Shown one piece after another: positions 22,540-33,639 of a stretch of DNA of 64,000 nt (its first letter is position 1; every line of letters starts with the position of its first letter). Source of the stretch: Heterocephalus glaber (Eukaryota > Chordata > Mammalia > Rodentia > Bathyergidae). The DNA is taken from positions 2,514,747-2,578,746 of the forward strand of contig NW_004624849.1 in the NCBI RefSeq assembly GCF_000247695.1, given 5' to 3'. The position numbers and the translations under genes were made by a program. The notes beneath the pieces are model-generated. The model ran no database searches and had not been told where the DNA came from. It saw only the letters and a program-made list of their open reading frames with translations.

Positions 22540-22965
22540 CACTCCCAAGCTCCCTGCCTTGGAGCTTTTCCTCCAGCTCTGCCGTCTGCCTGGAATACAC
22601 TTTCCCTTCTCTAGGACAGTCAGGATCTCTCCCCTGGACTCCAGCCCACCTCCTGTGTGGGGTCAGTTCCCTCTTTATATTAGAGTGGTGTCCTCAAACC
22701 TGCCTTTTAGCCTGGCCCAGCCACGTCCTTGCTGTGTAACCTTGGGCAAATCACATCTCTCTGTATGTTTCCTTGTCTGCGAAATGGTAGTGGCAGCAAG
22801 AGGTATATTTGGGGAGCCTTTCTGACCCTCTCAGACATGGGTAAATCTATGAATCTATGTCTTTTGTATCACTAATAAAAGATGCAAGAGAAGATAGCAT
22901 GCTTCATTCATTCATTTTTCTATTCCCCCTAGCACCTAGCAGAGGACCCCCCTAGCAGTGAGGAT
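22540..22965 (+). mobile_element. L2 LINE 3' region with a MIR inside
   Basis: The L2 3' text (CTGCCTGGAATACACTTTCC, then later TTCATTCATTCATTTTTCTA and the CCTAGCACCTAGCAGAGGAC segment) is interrupted at about 22705-22790 by a MIR core with GCTGTGTAACCTTGGGCAAA. Both are ancient, and the MIR seems to lie within the L2. Confidence 0.55.
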
Positions 22966-22966
22966 T

Positions 22967-22999
22967 GGATGGATGGATGGGTGGCTGGGTGGGTGGAAG
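22967..22999 (+). repeat. (GGAT)n/(GGTG)n microsatellite
   Basis: GGATGGATGGATGGGTGGCT followed by GGGTGGGTGG. Confidence 0.85.
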
Positions 23000-23359
23000 A
23001 TAAATCTCCTTGGAGTGATGAAGACAATTCATTCCATGGCTCTAAGATGATAGAAATATCCCCTGGGAACTTGCCACTGCCTCTGCCCACTTCCTGGCTA
23101 ATTCAGCATGTTCTCATTTGTAACTTGGTCTCCTCAACAGACTATTCCCTGAAAGGTACATTCAAAATCAGCAATAATAGATATATTTTAAAGGAATAGG
23201 AGAGACCACTGACCATAGTTGCTTGCAGGGGTGGGAAGTGTTTTGTATTCCCTTTTGTTCTTGTGGATATTTTTTAAGACTCACTGGTTAACTTATTTTC
23301 TTTGGTATCTGGAATTTTGGACCATGAGCATTCATCATCTATTAAAAATAAATATAAGG

Positions 23360-23456
23360 TGGGGCCAGGGATTTAGCTCAGTGGATCCAGTGCCTGCCTT
23401 GCAAGCACAAGGTTCCAAGTTCAATCCCCGGTACCAAAATAAATAAATAAATAAAT
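23360..23456 (+). mobile_element. ID SINE, first of a tandem pair
   Basis: GGGGCCAGGGATTTAGCTCA to TTCAATCCCCGGTACC, with an (AAAT)n tail. It is flanked by near-identical 10-bp repeats AAATATAAGG (23350) and AAATGTAAGG (23457). Confidence 0.9.
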
Positions 23457-23466
23457 AAATGTAAGG

Positions 23467-23560
23467 GCCAGGGATTTAGCTCAGTGGTTCCACCGCCTGC
23501 CTTGAAAGTGCAAGGACCCAAGTTCAATCCCCTGTACCCCCCCCAAAAAAATATATATCT
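23467..23560 (+). mobile_element. ID SINE, second of a tandem pair
   Basis: GGCCAGGGATTTAGCTCAGT to CAATCCCCTGTACCCC, with a C-rich then A-rich tail. Its flanks are AAATGTAAGG (23457-23466) and AAATTTAAGG (23561-23570). Confidence 0.9.
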
Positions 23561-23589
23561 AAATTTAAGGACTCACTGATGTGTGTATA

Positions 23590-23657
23590 GTTACTGTAAA
23601 TTAAGAAAGCACTTTTATGTGTAATAGTTCATTTACTCCTCATCATCACCCTAGGTG
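23590..23657 (-). mobile_element. MIR SINE, left half of a split copy
   Basis: Antisense MIR ending in TTTACTCCTCATCATCACCC and TAGGTGGGTA; the expected next text (ATTATTATCCC) resumes at about 24030. Confidence 0.6.
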
Positions 23658-24026
23658 GGTAGCCAAGACAAAAATAAGACGGTTTGGCAGATCTTAACTG
23701 GCTTCATTGTGATTCTAGAATCAGACAGCAGTCTCGACCAAAAACAGCTCAAAATGCCCTGCTCTACCACATGGACAGGGTATATTTATAGGTAATGATG
23801 GAAAGGAAAAGATGTACAAAAAAACAGAAGTGAGGTCCGAGACAGCCTCATTGGTTATAACTCACATCTGTCTTATTTGAACATGATTTGAACAGTTGGC
23901 TACTCGAGATTGGCAGAGACACACCTGCTTGTTACAAGAGTAGGTCACGTTCTATTTATACTATGTAAGGGAAACCTTTAAACCAAACGTAAAATGTATG
24001 GAGACAGCTTTAGGCTAAACTTAACC
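23658..24026. mobile_element. Unidentified ~370-bp insert inside a MIR
   Basis: This block interrupts a MIR precisely between its GGTGGGTA and TTATTATCCC segments. It includes TTAACTGGCTTCATTGTGAT and ends near GGCTAAACTTAACCACA. The look is that of a solo LTR, but I cannot name the family and no clear target duplication is seen. Confidence 0.45.
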
Positions 24027-24110
24027 ACATTATTATCCCAATTTTCAGATGAGGAAACTGAGCTCACAGAACATTAAAGGTTTATCCAAAGTTTCTTAGG
24101 ATGATGTGGC
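24027..24110 (-). mobile_element. MIR SINE, right half of the split copy
   Basis: TTATTATCCCAATTTTCAGA, TGAGGAAACTGAGCTCACAG, then a TTTATCCAAAGTTTCTTAGG part. Confidence 0.7.
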
Positions 24111-24447
24111 ATTGAGACTAACAGTGGGTTTCTGTTCCAAAACCAGGCTGCTGATGAAACTTAGCTTGCCAAATATACTTCCATTTCAGAAAAACAAATT
24201 GGCATTTTGATGTATGACTCAGTCTCTAGAAAGTTTGTTTATAGTGAGTCAGATTCCCATCGGAGGTTGCTGAAACAACAGTGCTCCTGATGCTGCAAAG
24301 CTAAGGCTGAGACACAGGGCTGAGAGGACCCCACCAAACCACAGGCATGAGGGGGTTCATGGGTCACTTGTCACATCGCAACTTCTTGTCTGAACACAAT
24401 ACTCCTTGACTTTGACCTTGGATATTTCACCTTAAACTTCATGTAGA

Positions 24448-24528
24448 CAAGGTAGAGTGCTTGCCCAGCATGTATGAGGCTCCAAGTTCCTTTCCCAGTA
24501 CTGCAAACAAACAAACAAATAAACAAAC
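24448..24528 (+). mobile_element. ID SINE, 5'-truncated
   Basis: GTAGAGTGCTTGCCCAGCAT, then TCCAAGTTCCTTTCCCAGTA and a (CAAA)n tail match the 3' two-thirds of an ID element. Confidence 0.75.
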
Positions 24529-25539
24529 ATGCCCTTGTCCCAAGTCAGCCTTTCCTGTTACACCCTAGCTTCGTTCTTGTTCTCTAGTACCTGAGCACCC
24601 CCACCGTGACTAGCACCAAGACCAGCTCCCTAGATACTTGTCAAATGGATGCATAAACTGACGGCGAGACTTCTGCTCCTGCCAGCTCACCCTTCTTGCT
24701 TCTTTGTGTGCATCCTGTATCTGTGCCAAATCACATTTCCACAATGGGGTACAGAGGCCCGGCCACAAAGACCTGATCCCCCTCCCTCCCCTGAGGGCTT
24801 CCTAGTGCCAACCCCAGTCTCTCCCCACCCCAGGACATAGTGTGGCAGGATGCAGTAGAGCAGCTGCCCACCTTGCTCAGGAACACACTGGGCCCTCCAG
24901 GCTGCCTGGCTCCCTACCTCAAATGTCCTACAAGACCTAGGGCGTGAAGTGGGAAACTGGTAGGCAGCTGAGCCACTGGCTCCATGCTGAGATTCTGCTC
25001 TGGGGTCTGATGGAGGAGAAAGGCTGAGGGAGTGTGTTATAGGGGCTTCCAGTAGCTCCCTGGCCATCCCTGAGCTGAGAGGCCTCTGATATTAACTCAG
25101 CAGAGCTGTATTGAAATTACTCATTTCTGTGTCTGGGTGCCTCTCAGCTCTGCTTGTGTACATCAGTGCCTTGCCTCTCGACCTTCCTGCCACACAGAGG
25201 CAGACAGGAGACAGAACAGTTTAAGTACCATTCTTTGGAGCTTGTTCAGATTTTCAATGAGCCACAGCCCCCCCGGTGAACTGACACCCGCCTGTCACCA
25301 TCACCTCAGCCCCTGCTGCCTCCCTCCCTGAAATATCCTGCTGCCTCTCTTCCAGCTTCCCAACCCCCTCCTCTCCACAGCAGGATTTCTGCTCCACCAT
25401 GCATTTCAGAATTCCTAATCCCAGGGAAAGCCTGGGGCCGCTAATGAGCTAAATCTGACCTTGTTTCTAGGCTGCAGCAGCTGAATTTATTAATCTGTCC
25501 CTCAGCAGCATCCTTATTGACTTGCAAAGCACTTTCAGC

Positions 25540-25660
25540 ATTATTCAGTCGATGCAGTGGAGCAGTTTCCTGAGCACCTACTATAGGCAAAGCCCTTTGG
25601 GTATGCAGAGAATAAAGTCCTTTTACTTGGGAAGCTACAACCTTGCAGGAGCAGCTGCAA
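25540..25660 (-). mobile_element. L2 LINE 3' fragment
   Basis: TTTCCTGAGCACCTACTATA, GGCAAAGCCCTTTGGGTATG and a CAGAGAATAAAG segment resemble the antisense L2 end; diverged. Confidence 0.5.
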
Positions 25661-25719
25661 GTAAATGAGAAAGAGGAGAGGTGGCTCCTATGAAGCCAAG
25701 GTTGCTGGAGTCTGGCTCA

Positions 25720-25830
25720 AGGCTTGTCATAAGCCAGGTGCATGACCTTGGGCCAGTTCTTTCCTCTCTCTGGGCTTTGATGCTTCTGCTTGTAAATAAG
25801 GGATTGGTCTAAGTCAGTGTTTTCCACACT
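25720..25830 (+). mobile_element. MIR SINE fragment
   Basis: GTGCATGACCTTGGGCCAGT, TCTCTGGGCTTTGATGCTTC, then a degraded AAATAAGGGATTGGTCTAAG end. Confidence 0.6.
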
Positions 25831-26387
25831 GCAGTTTACAACCCATTACAGAATGGGAAATAAATTGAGCAAGTCAGAACCAGTACTCAAAAAAAGAAAA
25901 AACACAGAGGCCATGTGTCCATACCACACACAGTAGAGGTAAGTGCCATTTGCACTTACAAGGATAAGTAAGACTTCCACTACCAGAGAACTTCAGGGGA
26001 CCAAGGGGAGTCAGGAAATGGCATTCCAGATAGAGGCACCGTTGTGAACAAAGCCCAGAGGTGGGACTATGCCCTCTGTGTGGGGAGCAGGGAAAAGCCC
26101 TGTGAGCACAGGATGACGGGGAAGTTCTCAAGTTAGAAAGGTGAGTTGAATCCACATCTCATGGAGGCCCTTAGCTGCCAGTGGAAGGATTTCCACTGGA
26201 ATGGTTGGGAGCCAGAGAAGGCTTTCCACATTCAATGAGGGACACAGACTCTACGATTCTCCTTCCAGAAAAGGATGTCTAGAATCATTTATACTAAGGG
26301 GTGACTGACTGACAAGACTCCATGACAACCTGTTTTATTTTGATGATTGTTCATTTACTGAGGCAGAGGAATTTTTGATTTATTTAT

Positions 26388-26578
26388 TATTACTGATACT
26401 GGGTATTAAACTCAGGACCTTCACACTGAGCTCTTTTACCAGCCTTTGTTTAATTTTTTATTTTCAGATAGGGTCTTGCTAAGTCACAAAGTTTCTCAGG
26501 CTGGGTTTGAATTGGCTATCTTCCTGATTCAGCCTCCCAGAGTTCTGGGATTACAGGCATGTTCCATCACACCCAGCT
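26388..26578 (-). mobile_element. Dimeric B1-ID SINE
   Basis: On the minus strand a B1 (26578 to about 26470) is followed by a T/A-rich linker and an ID (26445-26388) ending in the reverse complement of ACTGGGTATTAAACTCAGGA. Imperfect flanks AATTTTTGA (26369) and AATTTTGA (26579) may be the target duplication. Confidence 0.8.
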
Positions 26579-27149
26579 AATTTTGAAAATTTTAAAGTGG
26601 GATAGGACTTTAAAGGTAATCTTAGCATACTTTTTTTTCAAGGGAAAAATTAGCACACAGGGTCTGACAAGACAAGGATTGTCACTTTTCCTGCATGGCC
26701 CAACAGTCTGTGAAGGGGCTTGCATACCCATGTGTTGGCATTTCAGAGACTTTGATGTTAGTGAGAACATTTGGGACAGAAGTCTTGCAATTGTAAGGGC
26801 TCACAGTGCCTGAGAGTCCAAGCCATAAACATGTCAACTTATTTACTCTATCCTGCAGATGCAGAAACCCAAAACCTAGAGAAAAGCAATGGGGCCCAGA
26901 TCATTCAGTGGGCTGTAGTTCACCTCTCAGGCCCTCGTACTCCTTCCTCATGGTGCAGCTGGGTGGGTGGGGAATTGTGCAGTGAGGAAGAGATGGCATA
27001 CAGGGACATGACCCTGGGGATCTGCCAAACCCACCCAGCTGCCTCCCCTCTGAAAGCTGGGTTCACCCAGGACCTGGCCCTGGCCGTTTCTTCCCTGGAA
27101 CCAACAGACCCTGGGTGCTAAGGAGGGAAAGGTGAAACCACAAGCCCAC

Positions 27150-27330
27150 TATTTTTAGTCCAAGAATCGGTTGCCAGGAACATTAAGCTAATTCCCTGTT
27201 GTATATCAGCGAAGTGACAGTGGCACTGGTTTCAGGGTCTAATTACGGGGATTCATTGTAAAATGCAACTTGTCAGCCTCTGCTGTGATGGGTGCCATCT
27301 CCCTGTCATTGGAATCTGAGCTGTTTCCTG
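27150..27330. promoter_or_regulatory. Candidate conserved non-coding element
   Basis: This repeat-free segment has dense homeobox-like and other motif text (AGCTAATTCCCTG, TCTAATTACGGGGATTC). It resembles no repeat I know. Conservation is a guess from its look, not measured. Confidence 0.2.
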
Positions 27331-27799
27331 ACTCCTGACTCCTCGGGTGGAGAAGAGAGAGTGGGTGTTGAAGGAGAAGGTGTGGCCTGCAACCCTGGAG
27401 CTCTCTCAGTTGATCTTGCACCTAGAGCCCCTGAGCCTCAGAAGGGCAGAGAGGAGAGAGGGTGGTGGCTGGACTGGTTGTGCAGTGGCCAGGGCTGGGG
27501 CTGCCAGACCCACTGTTGATGGGTGAAATTCAATCTTGACTTTCTTTGGGCCTTCAGATTTGGAAAGGCTGTGGGGACAATGCCGACAGCATTTCCTCTT
27601 GCCTGTGGACAGTAAGATCAGAGACTGTGGTTTCAGTTACTACAGAAGGTTTTCAGCTACATAAGGAGGACCTCCTTACCATGAGGTTGTGGGGACAAAG
27701 ACAGAACACTCTCTGGTCTTAGTGGTGGTCATCCTTCAGCCCAAAGGAGAGGAGAGGGTGAGCAAACAGCCATCAGAGCCCATGGTGTGTGATACTCTG

Positions 27800-27910
27800 G
27801 TGGGATCTTACCTCATACTGTGCAGGCTGGGCTTCTGTGCCTGTGGCATAGATAGAGAAACTGAATCTCAGGTGGAAGATCCACCTAAGGTCACCCAACA
27901 GTAAAGAGAG
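27800..27910 (-). mobile_element. MIR SINE fragment
   Basis: GATAGAGAAACTGAATCTCA, then ACCTAAGGTCACCCAACAGT; antisense MIR core. Confidence 0.6.
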
Positions 27911-28535
27911 CAAAGCTTAATTAGGCCGAATGTGTCTAACTCCAGACACTGCTCCAAACTCTCACTGACCTAGGCCTCTAGGTGATGGAAGGAAGGGGTT
28001 CCCTTCCCCTCTATTCCTCCAGGCCTAGATTCTGGGGCAAAAAGACATTCAGCCATCCAGACAGCCACGCAGCCCACAAATGTGCCAAGGACTAGAATGT
28101 AGAAATAGAACCCGGTGCCAACCACAAAGAGCTCAGGAGAAGTCACATCATCTAGCCCCTTGCCTCATCTGATCCCCTCCAAAGACAAAGTCTGCATTTC
28201 AAGCAGCGCAATAAAGGAGAGCTATAATCATCCCCGTGCTGGGGAGGTGAGGAAGCTTCTGGTTCTCAGGGAAGGCTCAGGGAAGGGCGGCTTGAACTCC
28301 AGTGTCCTGGGGGAAGGCCGGACTCGAGCTACTTTCCTTATTTAGAAACCCAGAGTAATGATGCAAAACTTCCTTATGGGAAGGCTAAAAGAGAAAAACA
28401 AGGTTTGCACCACAGGCCATGGATTCAACTTTCCTGAGAAGAACTAAAATTGGATTGATCAAATGCCAGACACCTAGGTACATGGTTATTCTATATAATT
28501 ATGTTAAAATTGTATTATATGTGCATATATATTAT

Positions 28536-28577
28536 CTATCTATCATCTATCTATCTATCTATCTATCAGATCTATCA
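28536..28577 (+). repeat. (TATC)n microsatellite
   Basis: Repeated ATCT/TATC units, immediately followed by an ID element. Confidence 0.9.
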
Positions 28578-28585
28578 TCTATTTG

Positions 28586-28662
28586 AAGTACTGGGGATGG
28601 AACCCAGGGCCTCTTCATGCATGCTAAGCAAGTGCTCTGCCATCGAGCTACATCCCCAGCCC
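28586..28662 (-). mobile_element. ID SINE
   Basis: Antisense ID: AGTACTGGGGATGGAACCCA to GAGCTACATCCCCAGCCC. Confidence 0.9.
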
Positions 28663-29255
28663 TTAAATTCTGTGTATTTTTGAATAGATAATGTAGAACT
28701 TGCACATCATGCAAAAATCAAAAAGTACACAGTAAATACCCCCCAAATATCCCTCTCTTCTCTGTTCCCTACCACCTAATTCTATTCTCCAGAAGGTCTG
28801 CAGTTGTCGGTTTCTTGGTACATTCACATCAGAAACAGTCTATTCACATTGACAGTAATTATGGCTGTATATTCTTTTGTCTTATATAAACAAGCTCTTC
28901 TGTACTTTGATTTTTTTTTACTAGTTTATCTTGGAGATTATTTCAAGTCAGTCCATAACAAGCATCTCCATTAAATCCTTTTAATGGCGGCATATTGTTC
29001 TACTAATTGGGTAAACCGTGATTTACTTAACTTACCCTCCCTGCCCCATGATGGGCACTTAGATGTTTTGAATCCTTGACTCCTACAAGCAGTGCTTCAG
29101 TAGATGGCTCCGTTCAGAGACCATCTGAAGTTTAAACAAGTGCGTCTATAGGATATGTGCCCATAAGTGCTGGTCCATGAGCATGTGCATAAATAATTTT
29201 GATACTTATTGCCAGATCTTCCTCCAGAGAGATTGCACTAGTTTATACTCTGAGG
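28663..29255 (-). mobile_element. Old L1 (L1M) 3' region
   Basis: The plus strand carries the antisense signature of the L1 3' end: TTTTAATGGCGGCATATTGT, a CCATGATGGGCACTTAGATG segment, GCAGTGCTTCAGTAGATGG and a TTGCCAGATCTTCCTCCAGA stretch ending TGCACTAGTTTATACTCTG. It stops abruptly where an LTR-like block begins. No open frame survives. Confidence 0.75.
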
Positions 29256-29905
29256 TTGGGTATCCCCAAAAATGGACCCCGAGGAAGGGTTCAATGGCAA
29301 GTAGTTTATTCAGGAGGTGTTCCCAGGAAGCCCCAGAAGGTGGTAAGGAAGTCAGACTGCAGACACACAGGGTGACTGGAGCTTAATCCCACTGAGTGTC
29401 AGGCGGGGCACACTCAACTCAGTTATCCCAGTGGAGAGCATAGGACAGGGTACCAGAAACATTAGGCAGCCCTCCTCCAGAAACACAGGGGTACCTGTGG
29501 CCTCACACTTTCCCCCAATGGCCTGCATAATGTCCTCCCTGGTCCCCATCTTATCCAGCACACAGACCGCCTGTGGAGAAGGTGGCCCTCCCAGCTGCCC
29601 CACCTCAGGTGGACCTATCACCCTGCCCTCACAGGGTCCCCAGGCTGCCAGTCCCTGGGGAAAGCCCGGGGGCACATCTGGGGCAATGAGGCCCTGAGCT
29701 CCTGGCACCACCTCTGTGCCCACCCTGCCCTCCATCATCAGCACAAATGTGTCTACTCCGTAATTGTTTAAATGAGCAAATATAAGATTCTGCTCTTGTC
29801 GCCAGGGGTTATACCCTGCATGTGAACCCCGAGAAGGGAAAAGCCACTCGCCAGGGGCACAGACATAGATGCCAGAAGTCATCTGAAGTGAGGGCTCCAC
29901 AGGTG
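29256..29905 (-). mobile_element. LTR-like repeat with poly(A) signal, family not identified
   Basis: On the minus strand the block ends with an AATAAA signal (29320-29315) followed by a short R/U5-like tail ending GGATACCCAACCT, much like the 3' ends of several mammalian LTRs. It abuts an old L1. A frame of about 180 codons is open on the minus strand, but it begins at GTG, resembles no protein I know and covers the putative LTR, so I do not call it a gene. LTR identity is an inference. Confidence 0.5.
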
Positions 29906-31622
29906 GGAGGGCTGGTTGCAGGGGATGGTGTCAGCCCTTGGGGACCCAGGACCCTTCTTCATGCTTCCTACACCTGCCCAACGCTGTCCCCACTAGGCCA
30001 GCACAGAGCTCCAGGCTCCCCACCCTGAGGACCGTGAGGAAGACTCTGGAGAGTGAGTCCTGCAGAGCCAGCCCGGCCCAGCCCAGGGAGTTGCCCTTGC
30101 TGATTCTTGTGGCTTCCTCCCACCTTCTGTTTTCAGGATGCAACACCTTCCTCTAGCTTATGTGCTGACTGCTGTCCTCACCAGAACACTAACAGTTACA
30201 AAAGAAGAGGAGGCACCATCTTATACCTAGCCAGGCTCAGAGCAAGACCAAGTCAGAGGCTCTGTGCCCTGAAACCAAATCTGCAACCCCAGCAACATGG
30301 CTGCCTGACATCTGCTGAGCCAAGGCAGGGTACTGGCCACAGCTCTCCCCACCTGGGTCTTTCTTACTTGACTACTAACAGAGATTCCAGAAAGAACTCC
30401 CAGTGATCCTGATAACCAGCTCAGGGTCAGTGAAGGGAGAGAGGGCCGGTTGGGGGGGCTGGAGGGCAGGGCTGGCATACCCTTGTCAAGCCCAGCTGGC
30501 AAGCTCCAGGGCAAAGCCTGGTGCTCATTAACCAGGAGGCTCTGTACGTGTTGATAGGTCTGCCCCTCTAAGATAGGGGAGCTATGGGATAAGGGAGAGG
30601 GAGTGAGAGCATGAATGCATCTCCCACCAGCCAGGCATGCTGTACCTGGCCGAGGTGGACACTTCCAGTCCTCGTAGACAGCACAGGACAGAGGCCTATC
30701 TTGCCTCAAGAAAAAACAAAGCTGTCAAGATAGTCCAGGGGGACACAAGCTAATGCCATCTTCCCACCCTCTCTCCTTTGTTATTTTCTTCCATCCTGTT
30801 TTCCTTTCCTCCTTTCATTTCTTCCTCCATTTAGCTATGAACCCATAATCTATCCACCATCCATTCATATAAAATACCTCAAGCCCCTGCTCCACACAGC
30901 CCCTGTAGAATTCACAAGTGTCTATTGGTGGAAAAATATTCCTTCCTTTCCTCCCCCATGACAAAGATTTCTAGCTAAGAACATAGAAGGGACACTAGGA
31001 AATCCTCACAAAAGGCACTGAGACTGTGATACCTCAGCTTCTCTAATCTGCTGGCACTGATGTCTTGTGTATTGATTTTTTATTAATAAAATTCATTCTG
31101 CTTTTCTAAAAGAGAAAAATGACGTGATGCCAGTAGAGACCAGAAGCTCAGCAGAAAATTGTTTGATCTTGGGCACAGGCCCTAGAGGAGGGGTTGGTCC
31201 TTCCCCTATTGGGTTCATGGGGTGCTGGGGGCCAGTGAATGGACACAAGAAGGACTCAGGGTCAGAAGGGTAGAGGAAGACCCTGGACTTCAGTCTTGTC
31301 TACTCCTCCCTTCCCCTTGCCCGCCCCGGGTTGGAATAGATGGGGTCATGCTCATCTCGGACATCTGCCCTGGTCTGAGTGACCCCTGGGACATGACACT
31401 TCCCTGCCTGATGCTGTGGTCTTCCCTGTACAACTGGCAGCTCAGTGATCCTGGCAGCTCTGAGGCTCACCTTTGCCACAAAACAGGGATATTGCCACTT
31501 TGTCAATGTGCTGCCTACTCTCTTAAGACAACAGAAAGCAAAAACAATTTGCAGAATCTGAAAGTCTTCCCAGAGGTAGGGGAGGAGGCAAGGGGCTGTT
31601 GGTTCTCACAAACCCCACTTCC

Positions 31623-31690
31623 TGGGTTCTGCCGCTTGTGAGGAAGGACCTGAGTTTGATCCCCAGTACCAAAAAAAACCCAAAACACAA
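31623..31690 (+). mobile_element. ID SINE, 5'-truncated, with perfect target duplication
   Basis: Only the 3' two-thirds of an ID is present (CTTGTGAGGAAGGACCTGAG to GATCCCCAGTACC plus A-rich tail). A perfect 15-bp duplication, ACAAACCCCACTTCC, flanks it at 31608-31622 and 31691-31705. Confidence 0.95.
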
Positions 31691-32050
31691 ACAAACCCCA
31701 CTTCCCCTCATGCACCTGTGTGGTGTCTCCTTGTCCCTCTTATTTGCACCTGTTCATACTCAACCCATTCCAGAAAGGGTAGTGGATTTGGAGTTGGAGA
31801 AGCAGGACAGGGCCTAAAAGGTACCTGCCAGTTTCCCATTGGTCACTTGTCTGCAATCAAATAGCTGCCACCACAGGGGATATAACAGAGGAGCAGTTCT
31901 TTAGCAAAAGGTAACTGAACAGTGACAATGTCTGCAGTTTTATTCTTAAGTAAATTTACTTTTCACAAAGTAGAGCTGTGTTAAACTTAAGATCAAATCT
32001 CATTTTGAGCGAGATTTAAAGTAACCCTACCCTTGAGTACAGATGAGTGC

Positions 32051-32500
32051 TGCTATGGTTTGGGTATGGGTTGAGTATCCCTGAAAGGTTTGTGTGTTAG
32101 CAGATTGGTTCCCAGTTTGGTGTTGTGGGAGTGGATGGTACCTTTCAGAGGTGGGGCTTAATGGGAGGTCTTTAGGTCATTGAGGCAGTGCCCCGGGAGG
32201 GGAATCCTGATTTCCTAAATTGAGTTCTCCTAAGACTGTAGAGTGGATTGTCATAAAAACATGAGCCCAAACTGAGTTTCTCTGGCTTCCTGTTTGGTAA
32301 TATAATCCCTTGCTTTTGCATATGCTTCTGCCATTCCAATCCACCATGATGTGACACAACCAAGAGGGGCTTTGCCAAACCCGAACTGATGCAGGCATCA
32401 AGCCCTTGAACCTCCAGAACTGTGAGCTACAGAAACCTCTTTCCTTCCTATAGAGCCTGCCTCAGGTGTTTTGTGGTAATAATGCAAAACTGACTAATAC
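32051..32500 (+). mobile_element. MaLR solo LTR (MST/MLT1-like)
   Basis: Starts TGCTATGGTTTGGGTATGGG and ends near AATGCAAAACTGACTAATAC. Internal marks are AGAGGTGGGGCTTAATGGGA, CTCCAGAACTGTGAGCTACA and CTGCCTCAGGTGTTTTGTGG, which match ERVL-MaLR LTRs in order. No internal retroviral sequence is present. Confidence 0.8.
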
Positions 32501-32796
32501 TGATGCCTTCTATCTAAGGACACTATTATGAAACTCTGCTTAACTTAATTCTGGTTTCTCCCTTCCCTTCTCTGGAGATCCTTTAGTTGTTAAAAATCCA
32601 CAGTTCTGGATCTGTCTACCATCCTTTGTAAACAGTTCACAGTTTTTATCTTTTTTCTTGTTCTTTTGAAAGGCCTTTCCATGGGCCTTGTCCTGCTGTG
32701 CTAATTGGGCCACTGACTGCTAATTATCTAGACAGGAACCCACCTGCTTCCCTCCTCTGCACATTTGCAATTCTTTCTCTTCAGGAATAATTTGGC

Positions 32797-32816
32797 CTTG
32801 TGTGTGTGTGTGTGTG

Positions 32817-32847
<31 letters not shown>

Positions 32848-32884
32848 GTATGTGTGTGTCTGTGATTGTTTATCTGTGTATGTG
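32797..32884 (+). repeat. Compound (TG)n/(TGTC)n microsatellite
   Basis: A (TG)n run, a (TGTC)n run of about six units, then more TG-rich text. Confidence 0.95.
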
Positions 32885-33204
32885 TAACACTCTGAATGTA
32901 TCTGGAAGATTCATCATCCCAGTTTCCTATAAAATTTAAGCCCTTTAAATTCTCAGGTTCATGTGATGACATCCTATAAAACGAGCCCCAAACCTTTGTG
33001 TAGAGTTGGATTTTCTGTCTCCCATCATGCACGGTAATGAGCCTCTTATGTTCCCTCCAACCATTACCTCTCCTATGTCTCTGTCTGGCATACTCTTCCA
33101 CAGCAGGCTTTCTTCAAGGCTCAGAACCAGAATCACCTCCTGCAGACAGCTTTCCAGAACCTACAAATGAGCATGAATACTCCTGTTGAGTTCCTTAACA
33201 TTCT

Positions 33205-33425
33205 GCCCAGGGAAGTGGTCAAGGGTGTAGGCTCTGGACCACACCATCTATGTAGCCATCTCTGCCTGGCCACTGCTTTGTATGACCATGGTGAGTTGCT
33301 TTCTCTCCCAAGCCTCAGCTTCCACATGAAAAATGAAGACAATAATAGTATACCTACCTCAGGGTACTTGTGAACATTAAATATGAGTTCATGTAGCTGA
33401 TCTGATGCATAGCTAGAGCTCCCCA
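33205..33425 (+). mobile_element. MIR SINE, near full length
   Basis: Matches MIR in order: GTGGTCAAGGGTGTAGGCTC, a degraded middle, CTCAGCTTCCACATGAAAAA, TATACCTACCTCAGGGTACT and TGTGAACATTAAATATGAGT. Confidence 0.75.
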
Positions 33426-33639
33426 AATGTCAGCTGATTGCAGCAGCTCTGGCTACTGATATTTGTACACCTGTCTTTTCTCCTATTGGGGAGTGAGTCC
33501 CTTGAGGACATGGACCCTGCCTTATGTGTTTTACTCATCAGGTCAGTTCATATTGGACCTCATCCATACAGCCCTCTTTGAATGTTCCAAACCTCATGGT
33601 CCTTTCTGTTCCTGAAATCTCCTTCATTCTACCCTTTGG

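Larger units (their letters stand above)
14461..28480. other. 5' flank of CRHR1, proximal part; no gene seen
   Basis: No exon with a recognisable protein and matching splice sites was found on either strand, and no RNA gene was recognised. The interval contains MIR and L2 relics, one L1-type tail, B1-ID dimers, ID elements and a second MER20, listed separately. Stretches such as 15400-16870, 18370-18960, 19100-19870, 20730-22530, 24110-24440, 24530-25540 and 26820-27790 hold nothing I can assign, apart from a candidate conserved element at 27150-27330. Confidence 0.7.

Noticed and set aside
29352..29900. 182-codon minus-strand frame as a possible gene or retrogene.
   Set aside because: Starts at GTG, unknown protein, and lies in an LTR-like block with a poly(A) signal. 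Kept only as a finding.
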